The position numbers and the translations under genes were made by a program. Positions 1 through 9,027 of a stretch of 64,000 bases of DNA are shown piece by piece. The DNA comes from Alphaproteobacteria bacterium. Lineage in GTDB: Bacteria; Pseudomonadota; Alphaproteobacteria; Micavibrionales; Micavibrionaceae. Position 1 is the stretch's first letter. Each line of letters opens with the position of its first letter. The stretch is from NCBI GenBank assembly GCA_017999645.1, contig JAGNLJ010000009.1, positions 23,405 through 87,404 on the forward strand, given 5' to 3'. A model generated the notes under the pieces. That model ran no database searches. It had not been told where the DNA came from and was given only the letters and a program-made list of their open reading frames with translations.

Positions 1-655
1 AATGTTTGCCTGCCAGTGTGACAAAGGGTACGCCCATCCAGAGCGTATCCATGCTGGTGGTCCCGCCGACGCAGGGGAAGGGATCAAGAGCGATGTCGAT
101 CTCGTTATAAAGCACGAACTGGTTGGATTTTATGCGGCGTTCAAGAACGGTGCGCTCAAGCGGAATGCCGTGACGTTTTAATCTTTCCTCAACGTTGGCG
201 CGGAAAGCAGGAAGGTTAATGCCTGGAATCTCCAGCATCAGCCGGGAATCTGGCACCTGCGCCATGATTTTTCCCCATGTCTCGAGGACGGGATCAGTCA
301 CCTTGGCGAAATTGTTGAAGCAGCCGAATGTGATATAGCCGTTATCCTCGAAGAGAGGGTAGCCGGTCACTGGCGGGCTGTTTTCATGCGCCTGGTAGCA
401 GCAGAAAATTTCCGGCAGGCGCCAGAGCTTCTCCACGTTGTACTGCTCGGTCATGCCGGGCGGCTCGGCATAAGAATCTGTAATCCTGTAATCCATTGCC
501 TGCATGCCCGTGGTGGCCGGGTAAGCAAGCCATGTGACCTGGATAGGGGCGGGCTTGCGCGCGAAAACCATCAGGCGATTGCCGCCGGTATGGCCAGAAA
601 TATCCATCAGGATATCGATCCTGTCCTTTTCGATCAGGTCCGCCACGGCGTCGTC
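1..655. repeat. Direct repeat copy A shared by the two OGT-like genes
   Basis: Bases 1-127 are identical to 2298-2424, and 228-655 are almost identical to 2525-2952, at a constant offset of 2297. The stretch between (128-227) and the flanks are clearly diverged. This mosaic pattern looks like tandem duplication followed by gene conversion over the catalytic domains. Confidence 0.9.
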
Positions 656-2050
656 GTTCAGAATGCGAATATCGTGCCAATGGTCGCATTTTTTCTTTAT
701 CCGTTCGGTCACCTCGTCTTCCATTTCCGTATTCGAATAGATAAAAATTTCGAACTGATCGGGATCGCGCAGGTTCAGCAGTGGCTCGAAGAAATAATGC
801 ACGGCATGGGCGCGAAAATCCGCCGAAACATAGCCGATTCTCAGCCTTCTTTCGGGTTTCAGATCGCGGACAAGTTCTCGGTTGCGCAGATACGGCGCGG
901 TCATTTCCCCGAATTTTTTTGCCTCCGTCACCAGTTCCTCCGGCGTGACGTCGGCGGAATAAATCATCATGAGCAGGTAATTGCTGTGAATGTCCGCCCG
1001 CCCGGGCCCGGCGGAAACAGCTTTTTTATAAATTTCTGCAGCCTCGTCGAGGCGGCCCATATTCTTGAGGGCTGTGCCCTGGCTGTTCAGCGTATCCGCG
1101 TCTCCCGGTTTGATTGCCAGGGCTTGCTCACAACATTTCATCGCCTCTTCATATTCCGTCATGAGATTGTAGACGCTGCCCAGATTGTTCAGGATTTCAG
1201 GCGACAACGGCGACAGTTCGAGGGCTTTCCGGTAGTAGTCAATCGAGCCCTGCAGCATCCCCTTTTTGAACAGGAGATGGGCGATGTTGGCGTAGGCGTT
1301 GAGGCTTTGCCGGATTTTTGTGACGTTGTAGAAGCATTCCAGCGCCTCGTCGCGCAGGCCTTCTTCGCCTAGTATGTAACCGAGATTCAGGTGGGCGTCG
1401 CCGTGATCGGGCTGGAGTTCAATGGTTTTTCTGTAGGCCTCCTTTGCCTCTTCGGGCCTGTTCATCCCGCGATAAGCCTGGCCGATATTGTAATGGACAT
1501 CCGCTACATTCGGCCGAACCTCCGTGGCCTGGCGATAATAATAAATAGATTCTTCATGCCTGCCGAGATGCTGCAGGGCCGCACCGATATTATTCAGGGA
1601 ATTGAAATGGCCGGGGCTAAAAAAAAGTGCACGCATGAACAAAGGCAGGGCTTCCTCCGAGCGGTCGAGAACCAGGAGCGTTCCGCCGAGATTGTTCAGG
1701 CTGTCGATAAAATCAGGTTTCAGTTCCAGCGCCTTTTCGAAGCAGGCGATAGCTTCTTCCACTTTGTTCTGCGCCTTTAATATGTTTCCCAATGTGTCAT
1801 GAAAAAGGGCGGCATTGGGCCGCTCGGCGATCGCCTTGCGTACGAGGTCTTCCGCCGGGCCGTAATGTTTGGTGTCCAGCGCGACCAAACCCAGCATGTT
1901 GAGGCTGTAGGCATGGCGCGGGTCTGCGGCAAGAATCCGTCGGTATATTTTTTCGGCTTCCGGCAGATTTCCGCCGTTCTGAAACTGCAGCGCCTGGTTA
2001 AAAAGCGCCGGGATATCATCGGCTCTTGCGGCCTGTTGTTTGGACGTCAT
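1..2050 (-). CDS. TPR protein with O-GlcNAc-transferase-like (SPINDLY family) domain, partial
   Basis: The gene starts at the ATG at 2050-2048 and runs off the left edge, so about 683 codons are visible. The N-terminal half is a run of TPR units (repeats such as NNLGGTLLVLDRSEEALPLF). The second half has the GT41 pattern: an IGYVSADFRAH strand-helix, SGHTGGNRL, FGCFNNFAKVTD and DPFPCVGGTTSMDTLWMGVP, the last being the nucleotide-sugar pocket. GT41 enzymes transfer a sugar, usually GlcNAc, to Ser/Thr of cytoplasmic proteins; the acceptor here is unknown. The start overlaps the stop of the upstream paralogue by 4 nt (ATGA), so the two are translationally coupled. Large stretches of its DNA are nearly identical to the paralogue. 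Confidence 0.88.
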   Translation of the reverse strand, partial: MTSKQQAARADDIPALFNQALQFQNGGNLPEAEKIYRRILAADPRHAYSLNMLGLVALDTKHYGPAEDLVRKAIAERPNAALFHDTLGNILKAQNKVEEAIACFEKALELKPDFIDSLNNLGGTLLVLDRSEEALPLFMRALFFSPGHFNSLNNIGAALQHLGRHEESIYYYRQATEVRPNVADVHYNIGQAYRGMNRPEEAKEAYRKTIELQPDHGDAHLNLGYILGEEGLRDEALECFYNVTKIRQSLNAYANIAHLLFKKGMLQGSIDYYRKALELSPLSPEILNNLGSVYNLMTEYEEAMKCCEQALAIKPGDADTLNSQGTALKNMGRLDEAAEIYKKAVSAGPGRADIHSNYLLMMIYSADVTPEELVTEAKKFGEMTAPYLRNRELVRDLKPERRLRIGYVSADFRAHAVHYFFEPLLNLRDPDQFEIFIYSNTEMEDEVTERIKKKCDHWHDIRILNDDAVADLIEKDRIDILMDISGHTGGNRLMVFARKPAPIQVTWLAYPATTGMQAMDYRITDSYAEPPGMTEQYNVEKLWRLPEIFCCYQAHENSPPVTGYPLFEDNGYITFGCFNNFAKVTDPVLETWGKIMAQVPDSRLMLEIPGINLPAFRANVEERLKRHGIPLERTVLERRIKSNQFVLYNEIDIALDPFPCVGGTTSMDTLWMGVPFVTLAGKH

Positions 2051-4359
2051 TTTTCTTTCTCCGCGCAGTACTTGCGCCACATTTCGCGGTAAGCGTTCTC
2101 CATGTTGCGGGTAAAGGATTGCTGGTTCATGAGGGGGCTGGTTGCGATTTTTTCACGCAAATCATGCCGCAGTGTTTTCAGCCGCGCGCGGTTGGTTGCG
2201 AGATCTACCGCGATTTTAATATATTCCTCCCTGTTTTCTGCGATCAGTTCCTGCAGCCCTGCGTTGGTGAGGATCGTCACGCCCATGCGCGCGCCGAAAT
2301 GTTTGCCTGCCAGTGTGACAAAGGGTACGCCCATCCAGAGCGTATCCATGCTGGTGGTCCCGCCGACGCAGGGGAAGGGATCAAGAGCGATGTCGATCTC
2401 GTTATAAAGCACGAACTGGTTGGACTTGCGGCGCGGTTCGAGGATGACCCTGTCCATTGGGAGACCGAGTTTTTCCATGCGCTGCGAATGCTCGTTTCTG
2501 ATTTTCGGGCCGTCGATGCCATTGATCTCCAGCATCAGCCGGGAACCCGGCACCTGCGCCATGATTTTTCCCCATGTCTCGAGGACGGGATCAGTCACCT
2601 TGGCGAAATTGTTGAAGCAACCGAATGTGATATAGCCGTTATCCTCGACGGGAGGGTAGCCGATCACCGGCGGGCTGATTTCATGCGCCTGGTAACAGCA
2701 GAAAATTTCCGGCAGGCGCCAGAGTTTCTCCACGTTGTACTGCTCGGTCATGCCGGGCGGCTCGGCATAAGAATCTGTAATCCTGTAATCCATCGCCTGC
2801 ATGCCGGTGGTGGCCGGATAAGCAAGCCATGTGACCTGGACGGGGGCGGGCTTGCGCGCGAAAACCATCAAGCGATTGCCCCGCGTATGGCCAGAAATAT
2901 CCATCAGGATATCGATCCTGTCCTTTTCGATCAGGTCTGCTACGGCGTCGTCATCCATGAAGGCGATATCACGCCAGTGATCGAATTTTTTCCTGAGCCG
3001 CTCCGTAATTTCATCCTCACGCTCCAGGTTTGCGTAAGCGTAGGTCTCGAAATGCGCACGGTCATGAAGACTGAGCAGCGGCTCGAAGAAATAATTGACG
3101 GGATGTTTGCAGAAATCGGCTGTGACATATCCGATTTTCAGCTTGCGACCGGGATTTCGGTCGCGCACGAGTTCTCTTGTGCGCAGAACCGGCCTGGCGT
3201 GTTTTTCATCAAATTTCTGTGTTTCAGCCAGCAGATCCTCTGGCGTCACCTCAGCCGAATAAATCATCGCCAGCAGGAGATTGCTGTAAATCCATGATTT
3301 ATGAGGAGCGAGTTCCATGGCTTTTCGGCAGCAAGCCATCGATTCTTCCAGCCGACCCAGATTTTTGAGAGTGCCGCTGATATTGTTATAGGTCTCGTCC
3401 GTGCCCGGTTGCAACGCGAGGGATCTCTCATAACATTCCAGTGCCTGCTCATACTGGCCGACGGCGTTGTAGCTGACCCCCAGATTGTTCAGGATTTCCG
3501 CCGTGTCCGGCAGAAGCTCAAGCGCACGTTTGTACTCCCGGATCGCTTCTTCGCAATTTCCCTTGCGGTGCAGGATCTGGCCCCTGTTCGCATGGGCGTT
3601 CGCTTGGGTTTCCGCATCGGTGTCGAGGACGGGAATCTTCGAGAAATAATCCATCGCCTCGTCAAATCTGTTTTGCGCGCGCAGGATATGTGCCGTGTTC
3701 AGCAGCGCGTTGACATGATCCGGCTTGAGTTCGAGCACCTGTTCATAACCGGCCAGCGCTTCGGCCTGCCTGTTTAGCGATTTGAATATCTGCGCCACAT
3801 TGTAACGCACATTGAAATCATCAGGTTTTGCCGCGATCGCCTGATCATAATATTCAAGCGCTTTCTCATACTGTTTCTTGTTTTGCAGGACCGCGCCTAT
3901 ATTGCTCAGTGCGTTGAAGTTCTTCGGGTCTTTTTCGAGAATTTTTTGAAACAGGAAGAGTGCTTCGTCATAACGGCGGAGAGCGACGAGAGTTGCGCCG
4001 AGATTGTTCAGGAAATCCGGTGTGTCCGGCGCCCCTTCCAGCGCTTTCTTATAGTGATCGGTCGCCTCTTCGAGCCTGCCGCGCGCGTTCAGTATGTTCC
4101 CAAGCGTATGGTGGAAAGCAGGCGTGCTTTCTTCGGCCAGGGCCTTCCGGACAAGGTCTTCGGCATGATCCGGATGCTTGAAATCCAGGGCGATAATGCC
4201 CAGCATATGCAGCGCGCGTGCATAGCGCGGGTTGAGGGACAATATCTGTCTGTAAAGTTTTTCGGCCTCCGGTATTTGGCCGGACCGGTGAAATTGCAGG
4301 GCCTGATTGAACAGGTCATGTTCTCGACCGGCAATCGCTGAAACGTTCTTTTGGGCCAT
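2047..4359 (-). CDS. TPR protein with O-GlcNAc-transferase-like (SPINDLY family) domain
   Basis: 770 aa. Residues about 15-400 form a chain of roughly ten TPR units (34-residue spacing, NNLG/NALLNTAHIL type helices). From about 410 to the end it is a GT41 catalytic domain: IGYVTADFCKHPVNYFF (the HP aligns with the conserved His of human OGT), SGHTRGNRL, FGCFNNFAKVTD near 585, and CVGGTTSMDTLWMGVP near 665. No signal peptide, so it should be cytoplasmic. It is first of a two-gene unit with the partial paralogue downstream (4-nt overlap). Family knowledge: bacterial TPR-GT41 proteins often modify surface or flagellar proteins. No target is visible here. Confidence 0.9.
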   Translation of the reverse strand: MAQKNVSAIAGREHDLFNQALQFHRSGQIPEAEKLYRQILSLNPRYARALHMLGIIALDFKHPDHAEDLVRKALAEESTPAFHHTLGNILNARGRLEEATDHYKKALEGAPDTPDFLNNLGATLVALRRYDEALFLFQKILEKDPKNFNALSNIGAVLQNKKQYEKALEYYDQAIAAKPDDFNVRYNVAQIFKSLNRQAEALAGYEQVLELKPDHVNALLNTAHILRAQNRFDEAMDYFSKIPVLDTDAETQANAHANRGQILHRKGNCEEAIREYKRALELLPDTAEILNNLGVSYNAVGQYEQALECYERSLALQPGTDETYNNISGTLKNLGRLEESMACCRKAMELAPHKSWIYSNLLLAMIYSAEVTPEDLLAETQKFDEKHARPVLRTRELVRDRNPGRKLKIGYVTADFCKHPVNYFFEPLLSLHDRAHFETYAYANLEREDEITERLRKKFDHWRDIAFMDDDAVADLIEKDRIDILMDISGHTRGNRLMVFARKPAPVQVTWLAYPATTGMQAMDYRITDSYAEPPGMTEQYNVEKLWRLPEIFCCYQAHEISPPVIGYPPVEDNGYITFGCFNNFAKVTDPVLETWGKIMAQVPGSRLMLEINGIDGPKIRNEHSQRMEKLGLPMDRVILEPRRKSNQFVLYNEIDIALDPFPCVGGTTSMDTLWMGVPFVTLAGKHFGARMGVTILTNAGLQELIAENREEYIKIAVDLATNRARLKTLRHDLREKIATSPLMNQQSFTRNMENAYREMWRKYCAEKEK
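2298..2952. repeat. Direct repeat copy B shared by the two OGT-like genes
   Basis: Partner of the copy at 1-655 (offset 2297, no net indel). The conserved blocks cover the GT41 sugar-nucleotide motifs. The TPR parts of the two genes are much more diverged. Confidence 0.9.
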
Positions 4360-4407
4360 AGTCGCATTATGTCCTTAGGGCATCGTCATGCCGTAGCAGG
4401 ATAAAAC

Positions 4408-4433
4408 AAAAAGCGCCTTAAGGGCGCTTTTTT
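4408..4433 (-). terminator. Rho-independent terminator
   Basis: Ten-base inverted repeat AAAAAGCGCC / GGCGCTTTTT around a 5-nt loop with a T-run on each strand. It lies just after the stop of the minus-strand gene ending at 4456 and before the OGT gene start. Confidence 0.85.
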
Positions 4434-4455
4434 ATATTCGTTATATGGAGTGTTT

Positions 4456-5028
4456 TTAATAGCTGAACGATACGTTAAACGACGCGCTATGTGTCGCGTC
4501 TGCCGGTGTCGCATCGGCCGTGATCGTGGCGCCGAAGGTAACAGGCTCGGCTACACCGCCGGATTCCACGGTGACGTCAACAGGCGTGGCCTGAGCCAGG
4601 ATCGCAGGGGCGATATCGTCCGTATCGTAGCTCACGGCTGTCAGGGCAAGTCCGCCATCACTAAAATTCGTGATCGCACTCCGCGTCATCTGCAAAACAA
4701 CGCCGTCGGCGCCTGCCGGCAGGGTCACTGTAACTTGTCCGACTGTTCCGGCCGTATCACCGTCCAGATTGATGAGCTGGGAGGTGCCGAGCGCACCGGT
4801 TGTAAAGCCGCCGCTCGTCGGACCGAGGGTGATTGTGGGTGTATCGCCGGAGGAGATACCGACCAGCCAGTTGCCGAAGCCAATATCGGAAACATTTGCT
4901 GCTGTGATCCCTGCGCTTGTCGTAATAGTTGCATCGACGTCGGCGTTGTCTGCTGCGAAAGCCACGACCGGCAAAGATGCCATCCCCAGAATTGCCGCGC
5001 TTGAAAGAAGTTTACTTCTCAGTGTCAT
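4456..5028 (-). CDS. Secreted beta-rich protein, DUF4402-like
   Basis: 190 aa with a clear Sec signal (MTLRSKL, then a hydrophobic core ending VVAFA-AD) and a strong RBS (GGAGAA, about 7 nt upstream). The mature part is Gly/Thr/Ala-rich with alternating hydrophobics, lacks Cys, and ends in a beta-strand with a terminal aromatic (NVSFSY), as in DUF4402 or pilin-like secreted proteins of alphaproteobacteria. It is divergent from the large usher-like gene at 5349, so it could be a surface subunit exported by that protein; this pairing is inference. The DUF4402 assignment is from overall pattern only. Confidence 0.65.
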   Translation of the reverse strand: MTLRSKLLSSAAILGMASLPVVAFAADNADVDATITTSAGITAANVSDIGFGNWLVGISSGDTPTITLGPTSGGFTTGALGTSQLINLDGDTAGTVGQVTVTLPAGADGVVLQMTRSAITNFSDGGLALTAVSYDTDDIAPAILAQATPVDVTVESGGVAEPVTFGATITADATPADATHSASFNVSFSY

Positions 5029-5348
5029 AAGGTTTCTCCTTTACCTTTACCTTAATATATGCCAGTCCAGCGCGCTTTTTGTTAGAGTCCTTCTCAGAAA
5101 AACGCGCCGCTAAATATCCATCCGGCCCTTCTCTATATAACACACTAAAAACCTTAAATCATGGTTAAAAACACTTGCCTGACAATATGTTAATTGTCAT
5201 CCACAGCGAATCTTCCTTTAAGATCACAGGCCTGCACGGTGACGTTTTAATTATTTTTAACAGGTCGGCATTTTATTTGAGCCAAATGCGATGTATCATG
5301 AAAGACCGGATTTCCGGTCTTTTCCTATTCTTATCCACAAAGATATAC
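5029..5348. promoter_or_regulatory. Divergent intergenic region, 320 nt
   Basis: Separates the secreted DUF4402-like gene (minus) from the usher-like gene (plus). A possible minus-strand -10 (TATATT, 5059-5054) lies ahead of the RBS. The region also holds a perfect hairpin at 5301-5322. An in-frame extension of the plus gene back to 5175 exists but lacks a signal peptide at its N-terminus. Confidence 0.5.
5301..5322. terminator. Perfect terminator-like hairpin upstream of usher-like gene
   Basis: AAAGACCGGA / TCCGGTCTTT, ten paired bases with a 2-nt loop, symmetrical so it could act on either strand. It sits 27 nt before the ATG at 5349, with no gene upstream on the plus strand to terminate. 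It may be an attenuator or may block minus-strand readthrough. Confidence 0.6.
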
Positions 5349-8300
5349 ATGCGCCGCGCTTTGATTTTGACATTCTGGTTTGTCGCCGTTTCCGCGGTGT
5401 TTTGTTCTGTGCATGCGCAGGAAATTTCTCCTGCGCGTGACGCAGGAGAAAAACTTAAGGAAAAAACCATCCCCAGGGCCGCTCTGATAGGGCTGGCGAA
5501 AGATTTTGTGCGCAGGGTTTCGAAAGGTTTCGTCACCGCCGATCAGGCGATGGGAGAATCGGCCCCCACGAAGGAGGACATGATCGCCCGCATAGCCGAA
5601 GGCGAGGAATTGCTCTTCAAGGTCGTGCTGGAAGGCGGCGTTACTCTGACCAATCCGCTGCTGGGTATAGTTCGGCAGGGTAAGGTCGTCCTATCGCTTC
5701 GGGATTTTGCCAACTCCCTGGAACTGCCGATCACGGTTAATCCTGCTGCCGGAAAGGCGACAGGCTGGTATATCCGTGAGAATAAAATTTTTGATCTCGA
5801 TATCGCGAATCGCTCGGCAAAAACCGACAACGGCGCTTTTGCGTTTTCCTCGCACGTTTCGGTGATAGAGAACGATATTTTCGTTCCGGTGGAGGAAATC
5901 GCAACCTGGCTTGGCTTTACCATCGACCTGAACATCGCCGGCCTCTCCCTCATCGTCAAAACACCGGTACCCTTGCCGATTCTGGAGCGGATCACGCGAA
6001 GAAAACAGCAACTTCCTGGCAAGGGCTTTGGCCCCGCCAAGCTGCCCTTGATGGCCGAGGCTCCGCCTGTGGCCGATATACCTTTTGTCGATGTTTCAAC
6101 GCGCAGTACCTATAAAAAAGATGGGCAAATCGGTCGCGACGCGCAGTTCACGAACCAGGCTTCGATTGTTACCGCGGGTGATTTCGCCGGCGGCACGCTC
6201 AGAACCCAGGCTCTTCTGGACGATAAGGAACTGTTGTCCAGCCTGGGGGTTAATTACCAGCGCAAATCGATGGAGCCGGAACTGCTCGGTCCGCTCAGGG
6301 CGCGTTTGTACGAAGTGGGAGATATCAGTTCGGTGAGCATGCCCCTGGATCAGAGTGGGCAAACTGGCCTGGGCGTCTATGCGACTAATGCTCTGCCGAT
6401 CCGTAATTTTTTCAGCCCGTCGACAACAATTACCGGCATTGCCTTCCCCAACTGGGACGCCGAGCTTTATCGGGACAATCAACTATTGAGCTTTCAGAAA
6501 GTCGGCGATGACGGAACCTACAGGTTCGAGGATGTCGACCTGTTCAGCAGCGATAACAATTTCAAGGTTGTGCTCTACGGTCCCCAGGGTGAGGTCCGCG
6601 AGGAAGAGCTCTATGTTCCTGTCGATCCGGACAGGCTTGCGGAAGACGGCAGCGCCTATGCTGTTTCTGTGACCCGCCAGAATGCCCATACATATTCGCG
6701 CGGCCCCGAGGATGAAGAGAATAATGGCGTTCACGTGGCCGGAGTCTATGAGACCCCAGTCGGCGACAAAAGCGTGCTGGCCCTGGGAATGGAGTCAGGA
6801 GAGGTGAACGGCGCGCAGAAAGGTTCGGCGCAGGCGGGGCTTTCCACCAATATCGCGCAGACTTTGTTTAATCTCAGTGGCGCCGTCGATACCAATTCTG
6901 AAATGGCGGCGGAACTGGTTGCACGCCGGGAATTCAGAGGACACCGCCTGCGTAACGAAACCAACTGGGCGACGGAGGAATACGGGGCGAGGGCCGAGGG
7001 GGATATCGCCGAAATTTTCAGCAACCGTTTTGGCCTGACAGGTCCCTTGCCCGGCTTTATCGGAAAAAGACCTCGTTACAACCTCAATCTAGGATACTCG
7101 CTCGATTCCGCAGGGGAGAACAGCAGCGATGTTGGTGCAGGCTTCAACACGACTTGGGGGCGGATCGGGTTCAACCAGCAGTTCGAATATCAAATGAGCA
7201 GTCGGGCGGAGGAAAACGCGCTGCATGGCGCGACAGCCTTTTTCGGCACATTGGGGCGAAACCGGCTGCGCTTCGGCGCCAACTATCAGTTCCAGCCCGA
7301 CAGCGACCTGCAAAGCATCGCGGCCAGCTTCAACCGGGACCTGACCAAAAATCTCGATCTGCAGGTGGGCGTCAGCCGCAATATCAACACCAAGCTGACC
7401 GAGGCATCTGCTCAAATCAACTGGGATGCGAAATTCGCGCGGATTTCGCCGGGCGTGACGTACAACACGGACAAGGACCTGACTGCGACTCTGAACACGC
7501 ATTTTGGCTTGGCCCGCGACCCACACAAGGAAACGATACGCATGCTTAGCCGCCCCTTGGCCAGTATGGGCGGTTTGACGGCTTTTGTGTTTCTAGACAA
7601 AAACGGCGATAGAGAATTCGACGAAGGCGATACGCCGATTCCCGATGCCATGGTCGCCTCTTTGCAAAGCGGCGGCAGGCAGAAAACCGATGCCGAAGGC
7701 TATGCCTTTTTCCCTGGCATGCCGGAGTTGCTGCAAACGGATATTGTGCTTGATCCTAATTCGCTGGCCGATCCTTTCTGGATCCCTGGCTCCGAAGGCG
7801 TATCTGTTATACCGCGTGTAGGCCATGTTTCCGAAGTCGAGTTCCCGGTCCATATGGCCGGCGAGATGGATGGAACGCTATATATTAAATCCGGCGGTAC
7901 CGAGCCTTTGCGCGGGATGCGGATCAGACTTTACGACGAAAGCGGCCAGGTCCAGGATACGGCTGTGACCGGGCCGGACGGTTTTTATGTGTTCAGTAAA
8001 ATTCCGCCCGGTGAATATACGCTGGTGATAAACAGCGACGACGCTGCGGCTAATAAATTCGTGCGACCAGAGGAGCCGGATAAGGTTGTCATCGGCTTTG
8101 ATGGAACGATGATTTACGGGCACGATATCTATGTCATGCCGGGCCATGACATAGCGACCAGAATACTCGCCGAAATTCCGGAACATGCGCCGTCGAATGC
8201 CGCGCTTGTGAAGCCGGGGGCCGTATTTATTAATCTTGGTTCCTTTAATTCGCGCCTGCTGATGGGGCTGACATGGTACAGGCTCAGGATGCAGTATGCG

Positions 8301-8504
8301 GATGCTATCGGCGGCGCGGTGCCGCTCGTTCCCGTGACGGCGAGCGAGGCTGCTCCTAAAACCGGTAAGCACACGTTACGGGTTATTATTCCGGCCGATA
8401 CGACGAAGCAGGCGATGGAGCGCTGTAAAATTATTGCCCAGGGTGGTTTTGCTTGCGGGATTGAAACACTGCCGGAAAAATTGAAGTTGGCGAGTGCGGA
8501 GTAA
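5349..8504 (+). CDS. Usher-like outer-membrane protein with Ig-like repeats and SPOR-like end
   Basis: 1051 aa. I chose the ATG at 5349 because it gives a clean signal peptide (MRRALILTFWF...SVHA-Q) and lies after the hairpin. The N-terminal part resembles periplasmic plug/chaperone-binding regions. The middle (about 230-740) is rich in alternating strands, with plug-like features (RNFFSPSTTI, GDDGTYRFEDVDLF) as in TcfC/CooC-type fimbrial ushers. A calcium-binding SdrD-B-like module follows (FLDKNGDREFDEGD, about 745-800), then a carboxypeptidase-regulatory-like module (about 843-895). The last 90 residues (INLGSFNSRLL... LRVIIPADTTKQAMERC) follow the SPOR pattern. Likely an outer-membrane secretion or assembly protein. 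Usher identity is inferred from architecture. Confidence 0.65.
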   Translation: MRRALILTFWFVAVSAVFCSVHAQEISPARDAGEKLKEKTIPRAALIGLAKDFVRRVSKGFVTADQAMGESAPTKEDMIARIAEGEELLFKVVLEGGVTLTNPLLGIVRQGKVVLSLRDFANSLELPITVNPAAGKATGWYIRENKIFDLDIANRSAKTDNGAFAFSSHVSVIENDIFVPVEEIATWLGFTIDLNIAGLSLIVKTPVPLPILERITRRKQQLPGKGFGPAKLPLMAEAPPVADIPFVDVSTRSTYKKDGQIGRDAQFTNQASIVTAGDFAGGTLRTQALLDDKELLSSLGVNYQRKSMEPELLGPLRARLYEVGDISSVSMPLDQSGQTGLGVYATNALPIRNFFSPSTTITGIAFPNWDAELYRDNQLLSFQKVGDDGTYRFEDVDLFSSDNNFKVVLYGPQGEVREEELYVPVDPDRLAEDGSAYAVSVTRQNAHTYSRGPEDEENNGVHVAGVYETPVGDKSVLALGMESGEVNGAQKGSAQAGLSTNIAQTLFNLSGAVDTNSEMAAELVARREFRGHRLRNETNWATEEYGARAEGDIAEIFSNRFGLTGPLPGFIGKRPRYNLNLGYSLDSAGENSSDVGAGFNTTWGRIGFNQQFEYQMSSRAEENALHGATAFFGTLGRNRLRFGANYQFQPDSDLQSIAASFNRDLTKNLDLQVGVSRNINTKLTEASAQINWDAKFARISPGVTYNTDKDLTATLNTHFGLARDPHKETIRMLSRPLASMGGLTAFVFLDKNGDREFDEGDTPIPDAMVASLQSGGRQKTDAEGYAFFPGMPELLQTDIVLDPNSLADPFWIPGSEGVSVIPRVGHVSEVEFPVHMAGEMDGTLYIKSGGTEPLRGMRIRLYDESGQVQDTAVTGPDGFYVFSKIPPGEYTLVINSDDAAANKFVRPEEPDKVVIGFDGTMIYGHDIYVMPGHDIATRILAEIPEHAPSNAALVKPGAVFINLGSFNSRLLMGLTWYRLRMQYADAIGGAVPLVPVTASEAAPKTGKHTLRVIIPADTTKQAMERCKIIAQGGFACGIETLPEKLKLASAE

Positions 8505-8505
8505 T

Positions 8506-8889
8506 TTAGGGTTCGAAAGCAAAATCGTTAGGCGATGATCCTAATAAATTTTCACTAATCGTAGTTGTGGCCGCAGCCGCAGTTCCAGTCGCAGTTACAG
8601 GTGATGCTGCAATTTCGGCTATTTCATCACTTAGCAGCCATTTCATAATCGGTGTAAGCAGGCCGGGTTCGTGCGCCACCCCGGCATGCTGGGGAATCCA
8701 ACTGAAAAGATTATTAATTTTCATCGTCCATGCCTGGGCGATGATGTTTGTTGTGTCATGAATGATAGGGAAAAAAAGCGGGTCTAAAAATAGCTGCCAT
8801 GCAACGGCTGCCGCGATTCCTATGGTGGCCAGCTTTACTGCCCCCATGAACACATTCGTGAGCCACCCCGATTTTGCCTCTTCAGCCAT
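8506..8889 (-). CDS. Small membrane protein of unknown function
   Basis: 127 aa. One predicted membrane helix at about 18-45 (LATIGIAAAVAWQLFLDPLFF), then a Trp-containing amphipathic segment and an Ala/Thr-rich tail. No family recognised. It is divergent from the iron-box-controlled genes at 9028, and its start is 52 nt from the nearer Fur-like palindrome, so it may be iron-regulated too. It converges with the usher-like gene (2-nt gap). Confidence 0.55.
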   Translation of the reverse strand: MAEEAKSGWLTNVFMGAVKLATIGIAAAVAWQLFLDPLFFPIIHDTTNIIAQAWTMKINNLFSWIPQHAGVAHEPGLLTPIMKWLLSDEIAEIAASPVTATGTAAAATTTISENLLGSSPNDFAFEP

Positions 8890-8940
8890 TTTTACCGGTA
8901 CGCATTGAAAAAATCCCCAAAACCCTATTGCCTTCTCAGA

Positions 8941-8955
8941 TGAGAATGATTATCA
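8941..8955. promoter_or_regulatory. Fur-box-like palindrome 1
   Basis: TGAGAATGATTATCA: a 7-1-7 inverted repeat with one mismatched pair, matching the Fur 7-1-7 consensus (TGATAATNATTATCA) at 14 of 15 positions. Nearer to the minus-strand gene at 8889. Confidence 0.75.
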
Positions 8956-8981
8956 CTCGTAGTCGGGAAGTCAATAGCAAA

Positions 8982-8996
8982 TGAGAATTATTCTCA
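8982..8996. promoter_or_regulatory. Fur-box-like palindrome 2
   Basis: TGAGAATTATTCTCA: a perfect 7-1-7 inverted repeat, 41 nt from the first box and 32 nt before the ATG at 9028. Two boxes in one divergent region suggest strong iron repression of one or both flanking units. Confidence 0.8.
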
Positions 8997-9027
8997 ATTA
9001 CTGTTTAAAAGTGTTTTTGGAGGTTTT

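Noticed and set aside
386..1372. Long plus-strand open frames over the left OGT-like gene
   Set aside because: Antisense shadows of the minus-strand TPR/GT41 gene; no recognisable protein and no RBS.
2026..3297. 423-aa plus-strand frame
   Set aside because: Antisense to the second OGT-like gene, and its sequence mirrors the same shadow seen at 386-1372.
5175..5348. Upstream extension of the usher-like gene
   Set aside because: It would place the signal peptide internally and include the terminator-like hairpin in coding sequence.
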